Assembly: GCA_963576565.1 (NCBI GenBank)
Contig: OY755039.1
Coordinates: 27,976,602 to 28,040,601 of the forward strand
DNA from: Aspidapion aeneum
Lineage: Eukaryota > Arthropoda > Insecta > Coleoptera > Brentidae
Reading direction: 5' to 3'
Length of the DNA: 64,000 nt
Below the pieces are notes generated by a model. That model had not been told where the DNA came from, made no database searches, and worked only from the letters and a program-made list of their open reading frames with translations. A program made the translations under genes and the position numbers. Position 1 is the first letter of the stretch. Each line of letters begins with the position of its first letter. Shown piece by piece: positions 34,441 to 45,506 of the stretch.

Positions 34441-35650
34441 GGGTGACCCGCAGGTCCAACAAGTAGGTCAGAATAGGCTCTTTTTGTGTCCCTTAACCCA
34501 CTAACTGCACTTCCGTTCGATGTCCAGGTAGTTCATTAGGCCTTCCTTTCCTCTTTACAAAGTCGAGTATGTCGGCTCTGCAGCTCTTCCTCGCACAGGG
34601 TTGGTGCCTGTTTTCTCATCTTTGCATAGGCCTCACATTCTGGTACGAGGTGTCTTGATGTCTCTTCTTTCTATCCACAGGCTAGGCCGGTAGGTTCGTT
34701 CTCAACACCTATACGTATCATGTGCTCCCTCAACCTGTTATGTCCAGTTAGAATACCTCTATCAAGAGTCCGAGGTATAATCGTGTCATGTCCAGCAACC
34801 ATCTAAGTCTAATCACTTTCGTTCGGCCTAAGAATTCTCTGGTCTGCCCCGAAATCCAGACCAGCGTCACCAGTTTAGGGTCTCCAGCGCCTCTGCGCAT
34901 TCTTCCACGAAACCGTCAGCAATCTTGGGTGCGCTTTAGGGTGGCTTGGCTGTCTGAGCATGTTCCGGACCAAGGTTTTTATACTTTTACACAGGTTACC
35001 TACAGAATTTGAAAGGTCATTGAACCTGACTGGCCAACTGTAATCAAATTAAAAATCTACGTCACCGGGTTGCCTTAAACCATTTGTTTTATGGAAACGA
35101 GATGACGCAGCTACAGTCGTCCAGTTAAGTTCACATGACTCATCAAATTCTGTAGGCAACCTGTGTAACAGTATAAAGACTTGCGGACCTCTTCTAGGGT
35201 TGCTGCCGCCATTGCTATGGCGTACACTTTTGCTTGAAAAACAGTAGCCTGCTCTCCAAGCGGGTAGCTCTTCTGGACTTCTAGTTTTTCCACGTATACT
35301 CCAGCTCCTATCGTTTGCTTCTCTGATAGTTTGGATCAATCAATATAACAAACTAGGATGCTGTCCTCAAACATTGTTTCGTCGCTCTACCACGCTTCCC
35401 TATCTGGGACGTGGACTTTGTACTTCTTCTCGAGGCTTTGTGGGCTCTGCTGACCATCATTAATTCGAGGAGGTTTTCTCTAATTGTCAGCTCTAATATA
35501 GCTAGATGCCCAGTTGTTTCCCCCCTTCTTCTCCACTGTCCCGTGACCCTTAGACGCATCTCGTTCCTCTTGATCCACGTTGGTAGCGATGGTAGTCCCA
35601 GACTTGTCTTAAGGACCTGGACCGGTGTAGGATTTAATAATAATTAGTCT
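34441..35650 (-). pseudogene. LINE fragment: RNase H-like and C-terminal region
   Basis: Minus-strand frames, broken by shifts, show TVFQAKVYAIAMAA (an RNase H core block, usually QAEVYAI) at about 35210-35250. Toward 34550-34750 lies a C-terminal stretch like TGHNRLREHM..IG, a Cys block and EETSRHLVPECEAYAKMR. This follows RNase H in R1/I/Jockey-group LINEs and resembles the LCGxxEETxxHILxxC motif. No reverse transcriptase core is visible in this piece. The exact clade is uncertain, and it is not functional. Confidence 0.75.
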
Positions 35651-36796
35651 GAGCTCTGATATTTAGTATAACATTATGCGGATAAATGCGCCGTTGGTGA
35701 AATTTTTTGTAAATTATACCTGGGATATAACATTTTTTTTTAACTTTCTTCAATATACATATGCATAGTTGAATGATTATGAGTTAACATTTTGCCGAAG
35801 TACCTATATTTTTAAATTAAAATTGTATTATAATTTTTTCGAAGTATACCCGGAACAGGTTAACTTAATGTAGAGTCATTAGGGTAAATCCTGGTCCAAC
35901 TCCAACTAACAACCTCGGTGTGTCCTTATTTCTGGAATAACTAATTTGAATTAAAGCTCCGGAAAATATCACAATTATTTTAAAATCTAGGCATTTTGTT
36001 AAGTGTTTATAATTTTATAACAGCCCTATGCCATCGAATTACTACAAAATTACTGATTTATAATGTCATAAAATAAATTGTGTTTAATTTCCCATTTTAA
36101 TATTCTGGCACGTGTAATTTGAACTTAATATTTAGCAGTAGCGCACCAAGGAATATTCTTTGGGGGGGGGGCTAGACCCCTTAATGCCGTATTTTATGCT
36201 ATTTATTTTTTTTTCCTTAGATAATATTAAGATGCTTTAACATCTTAAAGATTTATATTCTAAGACGTTACAGACATCTTAAGGACGTCACGTCATTCAC
36301 GTCTCATATTTACAAAACGAAATATTTAATAGTATATTCTAGTGCTGAATTCCTCAATAAATGTCAAGCGTTTGTGGACCTATGTTTATATAAACTTTTT
36401 GTCTTGAAATCACTCGAGTAATTTAACATTAAAATTATGTTATGGAATTTTGAAACACCCTATATATACTTACGAGTTTTTCCTTTCAATTGATATACTA
36501 AGCTCTACAACAGCACTATGTAATAACTTAATTATTTATTTCATAATTATTGTGATTTGTTAAGAAAATCATTGTATTGCCGCACGCGCCTGCGTTCGGT
36601 TCGGTTCGGTTCGGTTCGGTTCGGTTCATACACCCTGTAGTGTAAGTAAGTAGCACAGCATACTAAAAATGTAAGAAGGCAGTGTTGCCAGATTTGAAGG
36701 CCTGGTCCTTTAATATGAACGGTTTTGAACAAAAATTTTGACTATTGAAGAAGGTTTTTATCCGAATTTAAAGGATTTTGACTATTTTGAGGCAAA
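35651..36796. other. No gene; G-family end and CGGTT microsatellite
   Basis: About 36139-36230 has a G-family-like left end (CAGTAGCGCACCAAGGAATAT and a G run, then GCCGTATTTTATGC). A (CGGTT)n run lies at about 36594-36627. No exon is recognised. Confidence 0.55.
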
Positions 36797-36962
36797 TACG
36801 AGGGTGGATCAAATATAAACAAGCCTTTTAAATTTACTAACGGAAAAGTCATTCAAGATGAACGTGGCCGATATAATTTTGGAGTAGGGATGTTCAGCAG
36901 CATGTAGGCGGCTGGTAGTGCCGCGATGCTCATTTGGCCAGGAGCAATCGCAATGAGCGAGA

Positions 36963-37945
36963 TTCTGTTGTGTGTTGCCAACCCTACGGATTTATCTGTA
37001 GATCTACGGATTTTGGATTTCGATCTCCGATATCCGATTTTGGATCCAAATCTACAGATTTTTGGCAATTTTACTAAAAAACGATAAACATCGAAACACA
37101 ACGGCGGCCGCGCCTCATTCCTCCTTATCAGTCCTCAGTAGGGACCTATTGCAATAGTGCCAGGCACAAATTGTGCCGGGCACTATATTGACAGTTTCTC
37201 ATTATAAGAACAGCTGTGTACTTTCAAAATTAGGCCTTTGTGTATTATACGAGCCGGATAAAATAGTGACGCCACTATTAATGGAAAATAAACGACGGGA
37301 TTTATAAATTCGACTTTGGTATGTCAATTTTGCAAGATCAACTGTCAGTTTGTAATGCGAAACTGTCAATATAGTGCCCGGCACAATTTGTTACTTTTTT
37401 CCCTACATTTTAATTATTTTGTAAAGGTTTTGCTTGGATCAGTGACCTTATTTTCTAGACATCTAGCGGACGGTCATTGCAACATTATTTAGAACGAATT
37501 GTATTCGCGCGTTGTTTGATGGGGAGTCAAACAACGCTTCGCGCCACGAAAGTTAAACTATATTTTACGTTATGTATGTTGCACTAGAAAATATTAGTGT
37601 TTGTACGTACCTTTACAAAATAAAAAAGGTTAAAAAAGTACGTACTTTTTATTTCTTCTAATTATAACGGTTTATCCGTTTAAAAAATTGGCGGCACCGC
37701 AAAAAAGTTTATTTGGATCCGTTGGAACGGAGCAGTAGGTACCCTACCGTTCTCGTGTAATTCCGAACCAAAAAAGTTGTGCACTCCTGTCACTGTCAAC
37801 AAAAGAAAAAAATCAAACCAATATAAACTTTTTAATTGTAAAAAAAGCACCTTTTTTTTGTTTTTAGGCTTCTTTGAACCTACGGATTTCTACAGATTTT
37901 TCGCGTTCCCGCTACGGATTTTCGCTTTTCAATAGTTGGCAACAC
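36963..37945. mobile_element. TIR element nested in mariner 2 (9-bp duplication)
   Basis: Flanked by TGAGCGAGA on both sides (36954-36962 and 37946-37954). Near the ends are the inverted strings GTGTTGCCAAC and GTTGGCAACAC plus CTACGGATTT/AAATCCGTAG-type blocks. Nine-base duplications are typical of Mutator-like elements, but that assignment is only an inference. A further MITE lies inside at about 37141-37395. Confidence 0.72.
37141..37395. mobile_element. GGGAC-TATTGCAATA MITE, copy 1
   Basis: Related to 63516-63735. Both contain TTGCAATA-TGCCAGGCA, GTGCCGGGCACTAT, CATTATAAGAACAG, AAAATTAGGCCTTTGTGTATT and GGATTTATAAATT. The right part is the inverse of the left (CAATATAGTGCCCGGCAC). Confidence 0.65.
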
Positions 37946-37969
37946 TGAGCGAGAAGAAGGTACAAAGCA

Positions 37970-38544
37970 GTGTTGCGCAAAGAATAATCATTAAATTTCT
38001 TACACGCGAAAACGTGAAACCTGCTGAAATTCGACGCAGATTGCGAGCACATTTCGGAAATAAAACGCTTTCGTGGGTACTTGTAAAAACTTGGTGCAAA
38101 TAAATTAACGACGGCCGTGAGCGTGTCAACAACGTGAGTCACAAACGTCGTCCGCGTACCATCATTTCTGCAAACAAAATTTGAGCAACCGTTTTCTGGG
38201 ACTGGAGAGGAGTTTTGTTGGTCGACTTTTTGCACGAGCGAATAACAATAAACTCGGCTTGCTACTGCAACTTACTCGACCAGGTAAAGCTTGATTATCG
38301 CCAAAACAGGAGAGCACACCCCATCCAAGATGTGTTGCTTTTGCATGACAACGCTAGACCTGATACGGCAACTTTAACACAGGCCAAAATCTATGAAATG
38401 CACTGGACTGTGCTGGAATACCCTCTATACAGTCCAGATTTGTCACTTTGCAATTTTCATATGATTGTCCCACTCAAAAATTCACTGAGAGGCGAGCAAT
38501 TTCAGACCAATAAAGAGGTGGAGCATTTGTGCGCAACTGGTTAG
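37970..38544 (+). pseudogene. mariner transposase remnant 2
   Basis: Reads from QRIIIKFLTRENVKPAEIRRRL (helix-turn-helix region) through WVLVKTWCK, a stop, INDGRERV, RRPRTIISA, a second stop, then FWDWRGVLLVDFLHERI, LLHDNARPDTATLT (second catalytic Asp present) and EYPLYSPDLSLCNFH. The last has Asn where the third catalytic Asp is expected (usually CDFH). The first-Asp block between RRPRT and the ATVFWDW segment is deleted at the same junction as in mariner remnant 1. Two stops plus the missing catalytic residues make it dead. Confidence 0.88.
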
Positions 38545-38951
38545 ATACCCGCCCAACTTCCTTTTGTGAAAACTGGATTAAGAAACTGTCAAGCCGTTGG
38601 AAAAGTGTATTAACAGAGAAGGGGGATGTGTAGAAAAGTAGAAAAAATGTCTGTTTTGTGACATGTTTCTAAATAACTAGTTTATAAACAAAGGCTTTTT
38701 TATATTTGATCCACCCACGTAGTTCTATAATTTTACCAAACTTAACTTGCATAAGTAAATTTAAATACTTTATTTTCAATCTTGGATTTTACAAATTATG
38801 ATTTAAGTTATAAATCTTTTATTTGTTTGTTTTTTGGTTTGGTGTCAACCACCCACCTGTTGCAGTTTTAAAGGGTATGAAGGGTTTTTGGTACTTAATT
38901 GAAAGAAAGTCGTCTAAAAAGTCTAGCAACACTGTAAGAAGGTAGCTCGTC

Positions 38952-39486
38952 CAGAGGCGGATCTACAGGGATCCGGGAGGCCCAGCCCCCTTAACTTTTT
39001 CTGGTTAAAAATAAGTTATCCTCGATTTTACCAGCTGTTAATACATACAGTGTGGAACAGCCAAATGGAATAAATTCCATAACAAATAAATGAGGGCGTG
39101 TTGGGAAAAACACCTGGACACGTCGATTTATATTTTAGTATTTTATGAAATAACGACACATTCCAATTTCGATGCGGTATATTTCGAAAATGGTTAGTAC
39201 TATGAAAAAACGGATTACATGTTCCTATCCTTATTTTTAATTATCTAGCGATTGACACCAAATACGAACACTTCCGGTTTTACCGGAATTTCCGATTTTC
39301 CGTTAAAACGGGATGTGGTCGTGGTTGATGTCATTTATTCGTTATCGTCCGTCCGTCCTCATTTATTCGTTATCGAATTTATTCTATTTGGCTGTTTCAC
39401 ACTGTATAATAATACATTTGCAAAAAAGTCACCATTTATTTTAATTTTTGTCACCCCCCAATTTCTAGGGCATAGATCCGCCACTG
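38952..39486. mobile_element. hAT-like MITE (CAGAGGCGGATCTA ends)
   Basis: CAGAGGCGGATCTA and TAGATCCGCCACTG are inverted ends. The flanking octamers AGCTCGTC (38944-38951) and AACTTGTC (39487-39494) agree at six of eight positions, consistent with an old hAT insertion. A pogo-like element is nested inside. Confidence 0.7.
39048..39404. mobile_element. pogo/mariner-like MITE nested in hAT MITE
   Basis: Ends CAGTGTGGAACAGCCAAAT and the inverse of CAGTGTGAAACAGCCAAAT, each continuing GAATAAATTC-like, are flanked by TA on both sides. A second pair, ATAAATGAGG(G/A)CG, is also inverted. Confidence 0.8.
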
Positions 39487-39785
39487 AACTTGTCTAATAC
39501 ATTTTTTTTAATTCTACCAATACTCGCAATAATAAAAGCTTACATTTCGAGCGTGTTCAAATCTCGTTTTTAAAGGACGTTTACTTGTTACCAAATTGCA
39601 TAATTTCTATACTACTGAATTTATAATTTTTTCACTGTTTTCGCTATAATATATTATCTCCGGTGCCTTTTAATAATATGCTTAGTTGAATACTAAGGAA
39701 ACAAAGGTGCATATAGCCTTCTTTTGTGTGGGTTTTTGCCTCAGTTAAGATTTTTCTTCTTTCTGATCTCTCTCCAACCTTTCGT

Positions 39786-41044
39786 CAGGGCCGTCGCTAG
39801 ACTAGTAGCCGCCTGGAGCAAAAAGGGGAATATGCCGCCCTCCCCAACTTTATTGTATCTTTTCCTTAGATAACGGCTGCCAGCATAACAAATAATTTTA
39901 AAAATTATGATGTCAGAATAAAGGTCAACTATTTTTGTTAAATCGAATTTTTAGGCTACCTCCACCCTACTTTTTTTTTACGGGAGTCATAGTAAGGCCC
40001 ATCTTATTTAAAAATTACAAACCAAATTTAGATCGTTTTAGTGGTTGTCGAGGTATCAGCGTAAAAACTTTCAATGAGACTATCTCAGAAAGTTTTGAAT
40101 TTTTGTTTTCGGTTGTCTACTTGAGAAAGTCGCGTCCGTTTAAAGCAATTTCTTTGGAAAAAACAAAATATTTTCATCCCTCCATTACTATCACCCAGAT
40201 AGTAATGGTCGAGTCGAGTCGAGAAAACCGACCTTGTGTTTTTAAAAAACGATATTTTTGAAATTTTTTAATGAAGACATGATAGAGCAAACTTGTAATA
40301 CTGATTTGGTAAACCTTATCAAGCTATCAGATGCGAAAGAAAAAATTAAAATGGAATAGTTATTTATTGAGTTTTTGAGAAAAAAACCATCAAGATGTGG
40401 CAAAAAGTAGTGCTAATTTAAAAAGTTACATTTTAAATAGTCGTTATGGTATAGAAATTCTTGACACTCGAACAGATGCTCTGATATATTAACTTACAAA
40501 TCGTGTCAAAACTTTTTAGATTACTTGTAAATTACGTCTTTAAATTGTCAAAAACGTACGACATGTCAAATGCAACGTTTCAACAAATTAATGGCTTTTG
40601 GTTGCAATCGGCTCGCTCGGATTCTTTACTTACAGTAGGTTCATTTATCCCTGCAGACACAACTGGAGCACTTATTTTAAACTTAAAATTTTTTAAACGA
40701 ACAACTTCAGGAACAAAACTTTTTTGCCAATATCAAAAATTAATCAAGTAATTTTCATGGGCCTCATTCTCTTGAATTCGTGGACTCCTTTTTATTTATC
40801 TTTTTTTATTCTGCTACAAATTCTTTAAATGACAGAAAACACAAAATCGATTTTAGTAGTTTTCGAGATATTACGTCTCAAAATAAGGTGACTTAATGAC
40901 CTTAAAATACATAATAGATCTTTGAATCAAAAGTACGTGTGACGGCTACCGTATGGCGAGCGCATAAAAATAATCTTAATTCAAAAGTAAAAGTCGGCCG
41001 CCCGGAGCGGCTGCTCCTCTGCTCCATTCATTACGACGGCCCTG
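39786..41044 (-). mobile_element. CAGGGCCGTCG-family element, copy 2
   Basis: CAGGGCCGTCG and CGACGGCCCTG-type ends are flanked by perfect 7-bp duplications CTTTCGT (39779-39785, 41045-41051). Inverse of copy 1 (TAGCCGCCTGGAGC near the left end, GGAGCGGCTGCTCC near the right). The open frames at 39935-40261 and 40503-40751 have no recognised domain. Confidence 0.85.
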
Positions 41045-41274
41045 CTTTCGTATTCCTTTAGGAGTCTAATTATGAAGGAATTGATTCACTTAAATAAAAT
41101 GATACGTATTATTACAAAAAAATCAAATACATGCATAAAATATGTTCAATGTACTCAAACCTCGAAATTAAAAACGCTAAACTTCAAATGTATTATATTG
41201 TACTGTCCATTTCGGATTTTTAATAAAACCACAAAAACAATAATATTGTGCAAAAGATCATATACCATCAACCC

Positions 41275-41460
41275 AGTGGCATACGGAGGGGGGCCTTAGG
41301 GACTGAAGCCCCCCAGAGCCAGTGCCTAAAACAAGAAATTTCCTCGAAAATCTATATTAAAATGTATCGATCTGCGCTCAAGTCCCCCAGGATTCGTCTC
41401 TGCTTATCGATTCGCGCTCAAGCCATCCCCCCCTAGGATTCATTTCTGCGTGCGCCACTG
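41275..41460. mobile_element. G-family-like MITE
   Basis: CAGTGGCATACGGAGGGGGGCC on the left and CCCCCCTAGGATTC..GTGCGCCACTG on the right form rough inverted ends with C-rich blocks. Just beyond, AAAGGCATACGCAGCGAGGGG looks like a second, solo left end. Confidence 0.6.
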
Positions 41461-42344
41461 ACAAAGGCATACGCAGCGAGGGGCATTTGTCCCTCCTTAA
41501 ATGTTGAAAATAATTTAATAATTTCCTAATTTTCAAACAAAACAATCAATCAACACTAAAAACTTATTCCTATCTACTGAATATTATACAATAGATTAAA
41601 TTATTCTTAACGATTCTTATTTCATTCACTTTTCGACTCCGATTCCTTGTACGTTTCTTTGCTTGGTTCGTCTTGGGTTTTTCATTTCTTTCCGAGGCGT
41701 TTGATTGGGTTTTTTTAACAGTGTACGTTTTTTCCGGGTAGAGTTAGTCTAATGCCCCAACCCCCAACCTGGAGGACCAGGTGATTTTTGATCGAGGTTT
41801 TCTTCCTTTAGCCTTTGACGATTCCAACAATGTGAAGGATAATTAGTTTTTTCCGTGAATTAGTTTTACGAAGAGAGTATGGTCTGAATATTCCTTTGGT
41901 GCTTTGTGTAACACGATGGTAAAAAATTCAAAAGTATTGCTGTATTTAACGAAAACTTTTTGGGCATCCTTGAAGGTATTCTAAAACCATCGGAAGACGG
42001 TAATTCTGGACCTAGAAAGGTGGTATTTCAGCTTTATAGTGCTTCAAAAAGGCCGGTATTTATTATTTCCCTGTGCCTGATGAGCAAAGTATTCTGTATT
42101 TTTAAAACATTTAGCCAACATCTTGCAATCTAAAAGTTTAGATTTATTACAAGAAGTCATAAACACTATCTTAGCAAGGATACTTCGGCGACAGCAAAAT
42201 CGTATGCACGTATGTTCTTGGATCTAATGAGTTTTGTGCTATTTAGAAGATTTTTATGAGTTACGACACTTTGTGAGATGAAAGAATTACACAAATAAGG
42301 TAGTATTATGGTTTTTCTCAAAACTGCATTTTTTTGAGATACGT
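41461..42344. other. No gene seen
   Basis: Unclassified DNA between MITEs; no exon or repeat pair supported. Confidence 0.4.
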
Positions 42345-42480
42345 CAGTTTGTAAGATCAACGACGATATTTCATGAATACAAACATAAAATAGCATAAAA
42401 TACGGCCTCATGAGGTCTCGCCCCCCCCCCCCGAAATTGTCTCGGCCCCCCTCCGAAACTTTTTTCTATATACGCCGCTG
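42345..42480. mobile_element. G-family MITE, right part
   Basis: ATAGCATAAAATACGGCCTC, GGTCTCGCCCCCC and an end ATACGCCGCTG resemble other G-family copies. It abuts the start of repeat E exactly. Confidence 0.55.
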
Positions 42481-42620
42481 TGCTGTACCATCTTTTTTGA
42501 AACATTTCAGCCCATATTTGACCTATCTAAAACTATACTTCGGAATGAGCTACGAAACTCAAACTTTGCACAGTGGTAGACCTTCATAGAGTTAACAACC
42601 CCTCAAGTCATGGACTTCCA
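42481..42620 (+). repeat. Dispersed repeat E, copy 2, left part
   Basis: Matches 27592-27740 (ACATTTCAGCCCATATTTGAC, GAATGAGCTACGAAACTC, GGACTTCCATAA) and is then interrupted by the 2.88-kb inverted-repeat element. It resumes at 45507. Confidence 0.8.
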
Positions 42621-42623
42621 TAA

Positions 42624-45503
42624 TAGTAGAGTAAATGTGTAGGGTATTTCAATAAAAACCTGCAAAAAGGGTATATTTTTTTATATTTGGGATGGTAGTA
42701 GCTAACATCACAAGCTAAATTTTCAATCGAGGATCCCCTGATTTCCGGCATCGGAATCCAAGAAGGCGGCTGCCAAAGTTAAGATAAAAAATGAATTCCC
42801 TGTTTTAAGACAAATTAAATTAATTTTGATAAATTTACTTTAAGTGGGACCTACTTAATTCAAAAATGTAAAAAAAATTACACCTGTCACTTTAAAACAA
42901 AATGGCGGCTATATTTAAAAAAAATCGTTTTTCTTCGATATTTGATTTATTTTTTGCGCGATTTTTATTTTTAATACCTCATATTAAAGCCACTGACCAG
43001 CTCTTTAAACCTAATGAAAAAAAGTTATTAGTTTCTCAGCCGACACAAAGATGGCGTTTAATATGTCAAAAATAAAAGAGACCTTTATAACCTGTAGACC
43101 AAATTAAATTAAAAAAAATTTTTTTTTAGATTTTATCAATAGTAAGTTTTGTAAAAATTTCAAAAAAATTACAATTTGACAAAAATTTTAAGATGGCGGC
43201 CGAAGTTCAGATAAAAAAGTTATTTTTTATTCTTGTTTGACAGAACTAATATTGCCGTGTAGTATATCGATTTATACTAAATAGAGGTCGCCGATTTTAA
43301 ATATTTCATCACAGATGACACATGTCTATTATTAATCAAGATGGCGGCGTTCAAAATATAAAAACAATATTATCTTCTTGGTTTGGTTTTTTTTTTTACG
43401 AAGATATGTAGTTTTATATTACTCTTAATTAGCTTTAAGTCATAATGTACAAAAGTAATATAATTTATTTATTTTTTAAAGATGGCGGTCGATAAACTAA
43501 AAAAAAAAATTTTTGTTTATTTTTTCGAAATATAACAAAAAAAACTGGAAAAAACAAGACATCTCGGTAAACAAAACACAGATATTTTAAAAATGTCAAA
43601 AAAGTTGACATATGTCACGTACCGGGTGATTTGATTGAATTGAACATATTTTACTTAATAGCTATTTCCGTTAATATTAATCTAACAGTAATGTTTAAAT
43701 AAGCAAAGTTAAATAATTTTTTCTAAGTCATCAGAATATGATGTCAAAAATAACATATGTCATACACTTGTCAAACTTTTGACATATGGTTTATTTTTTT
43801 AAATAAAACACCCTATATATAATTTTTTTAGTTGATAAGACTAATTTTTCTGATTTAAAAAATATATAATATGTTGACATTTAGACCAGCCGTTATTGAA
43901 ATATTTGCATTTTAATAACCTAAATAAACAATAAGGATGTTGCCATATTGTTAATAAATATAATTTTTAAAATGCAAATATTTCAACAACGGCTGGACTA
44001 AATGTCAACGTATTATATATTTTTAAAATCAGAAAAAGGAGCCCTATCAATTAAAAACATTATATACAGGGTGTTTTATTTAAAAAAATAAACCATATGT
44101 CAATAGTTTGACAAGTGTATGACATATGTCATTTTTGACATAAGATTCTGATGATTTAGAAAAAATTATTTAACATTGCTAATTTAAACGTTACTGTTAG
44201 AACAATATTAACGGAGTTAGCTATTAAGTAAAATGTCAATTTATTCAAATCACCCGGCACGTGACAATTGTCAACTTTTTTGACATATTTAAAACATCTG
44301 TGTCTTGTTTAACGAGATGTCTTGGTTTTCTCAGTTTTTTTTGTTAAATTTCAAAAAAATAAACAAAAATGTTTTTTTGTTACTTTTTGGGCCGCCATCT
44401 TTAAAAAGTAAATAAATTCTATTTTTTTGCACATTACAATTTAAAACTAATTAAGATTAATATAAAACTACATACCTTGGTAAAAAGATTTACTAAACCA
44501 AAAAGATACTGTTGTATTTAAATTTTGATAGCCGCCATCTTGGATAATAATAGACATATGTCATTTATTATGAAATATTTACAATCGGCGACCCCCGTTT
44601 AGTATAAATCAATATACTACACGGCAATACTAGTTGTGTCAAACAAGAACAAAAAATGGTGGGTGTGCTTTCGGGCTGTTCGGCCGTCGTCATTGGAAAT
44701 TCGTTCTCGACGTTTCGCCATCTCGAATGGATGGCATCTTCAGGAAATGTTGACTGTTTGTCGGCTTCTCGAAGACTGGTGGTTAGTCTGTTGCGGGCGC
44801 GTCGAGAACGAATTTCCAACGACGACGGCCGAACAGCCCGAAAGCACACCCACCATTGGACGATGGCCGCGAAAGCCTTTCACAATTTGTAAGAACAAAA
44901 AAATTACTTTTTTATCTAAACTTCGACCGCCATTTTAAAATGTTAAATGTCAAATTGTAACTTTTTATAAATTTTTACAAAATCTGGCTTCCTACTGATA
45001 AAATCCAAAAAAAATATTTGTAAAAATTTAATTTGGTCTACTGGTTGTAAAGGTCTCTTTTATTTTTGACAAATTAAGCGCCATATTTGTGTCGGCTGGG
45101 AAACTTATCATTTCATTTAAGCAGGTTTAAAGAACTGGTCAGTAGCTTTAATATGAGGTATTAAAAATAAATATCGCACAAAAAAATAAAGAAAATATCG
45201 AAGAAAAACGATTTTTTTTAAATATAGCCGCCATTTTGTTTTCCAGTGACAGGTGTAATTTTTTTTTACATTTTTACATTGAGTATATCCCACTTAAAGT
45301 AAATTTATCAAAATTAATTTAATTTCTCTTAAAACAAGGAAATCATTTTTTTTCTTAACTTTGGCAGCCGCCATCTTGGATTCTGAGGCCGGAAAATCGG
45401 GGATCCTCGAATGAAAATTTAGCTTTTGGTGTTAGGTACTACTATGGCAAATATAAAAAAATATACCCTTTTTGCAGCTTTATTTTACAAATTTACTCTA
45501 CTA
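42624..45503. mobile_element. 2.88-kb inverted-repeat element with ATGGCGGC array
   Basis: Starts TAGTAGAGTAAAT and ends ATTTACTCTACTA, with 1.3-kb imperfect arms meeting near 43940. Target TAA is duplicated (42621-42623, 45504-45506). Removing the insert and one TAA restores CTTCCATAAAGTAGTACAG, aligning without gaps to CTTCCATAAAGCATTAAAG in the intact repeat E at about 27729. Each arm holds six G(A)TGGCGGC-like motifs (left at about 42764, 42902, 43051, 43193, 43341, 43482; mirrored on the right). No open frame of note. The TAA duplication suggests PIF/Harbinger-like mobilisation (inference). Confidence 0.88.
44657..44890 (-). mobile_element. 234-bp fold-back insertion inside the big inverted repeat
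   Basis: Flanked by AAGAACAAAAAA on both sides (44645-44656, 44891-44902) and absent from the mirror arm near 43215. Arms of about 58 bp (44655-44712 and 44810-44857), starting TGGTGGGTGTGCTTTC, are inverted with one mismatch seen; a 33-bp tail follows. The minus strand of the loop contains CTGAAGA, a 6-bp stem GCCATC/GATGGC, then GAAACGTC. The open frames here simply cross the arms. Confidence 0.82.
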
Positions 45504-45506
45504 TAA

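Larger units (their letters stand above)
36799..38719 (+). mobile_element. mariner element 2, with nested insertion
   Basis: TIRs CGAGGGTGGATCAAATATAA and the inverse of CGTGGGTGGATCAAATATAA are flanked by TA (36797-36798, 38720-38721). A 983-bp element interrupts it at 36963-37945. Confidence 0.9.

Noticed and set aside
39935..40751. Open frames of 108 and 82 codons inside a CAGGGCCGTCG element
   Set aside because: Checked as a possible transposase; no catalytic or zinc-finger motif seen.
44568..44938. Three overlapping open frames of 78-100 codons
   Set aside because: They read across the inverted arms of the 234-bp fold-back insertion, which explains the mirrored peptides; not a gene.
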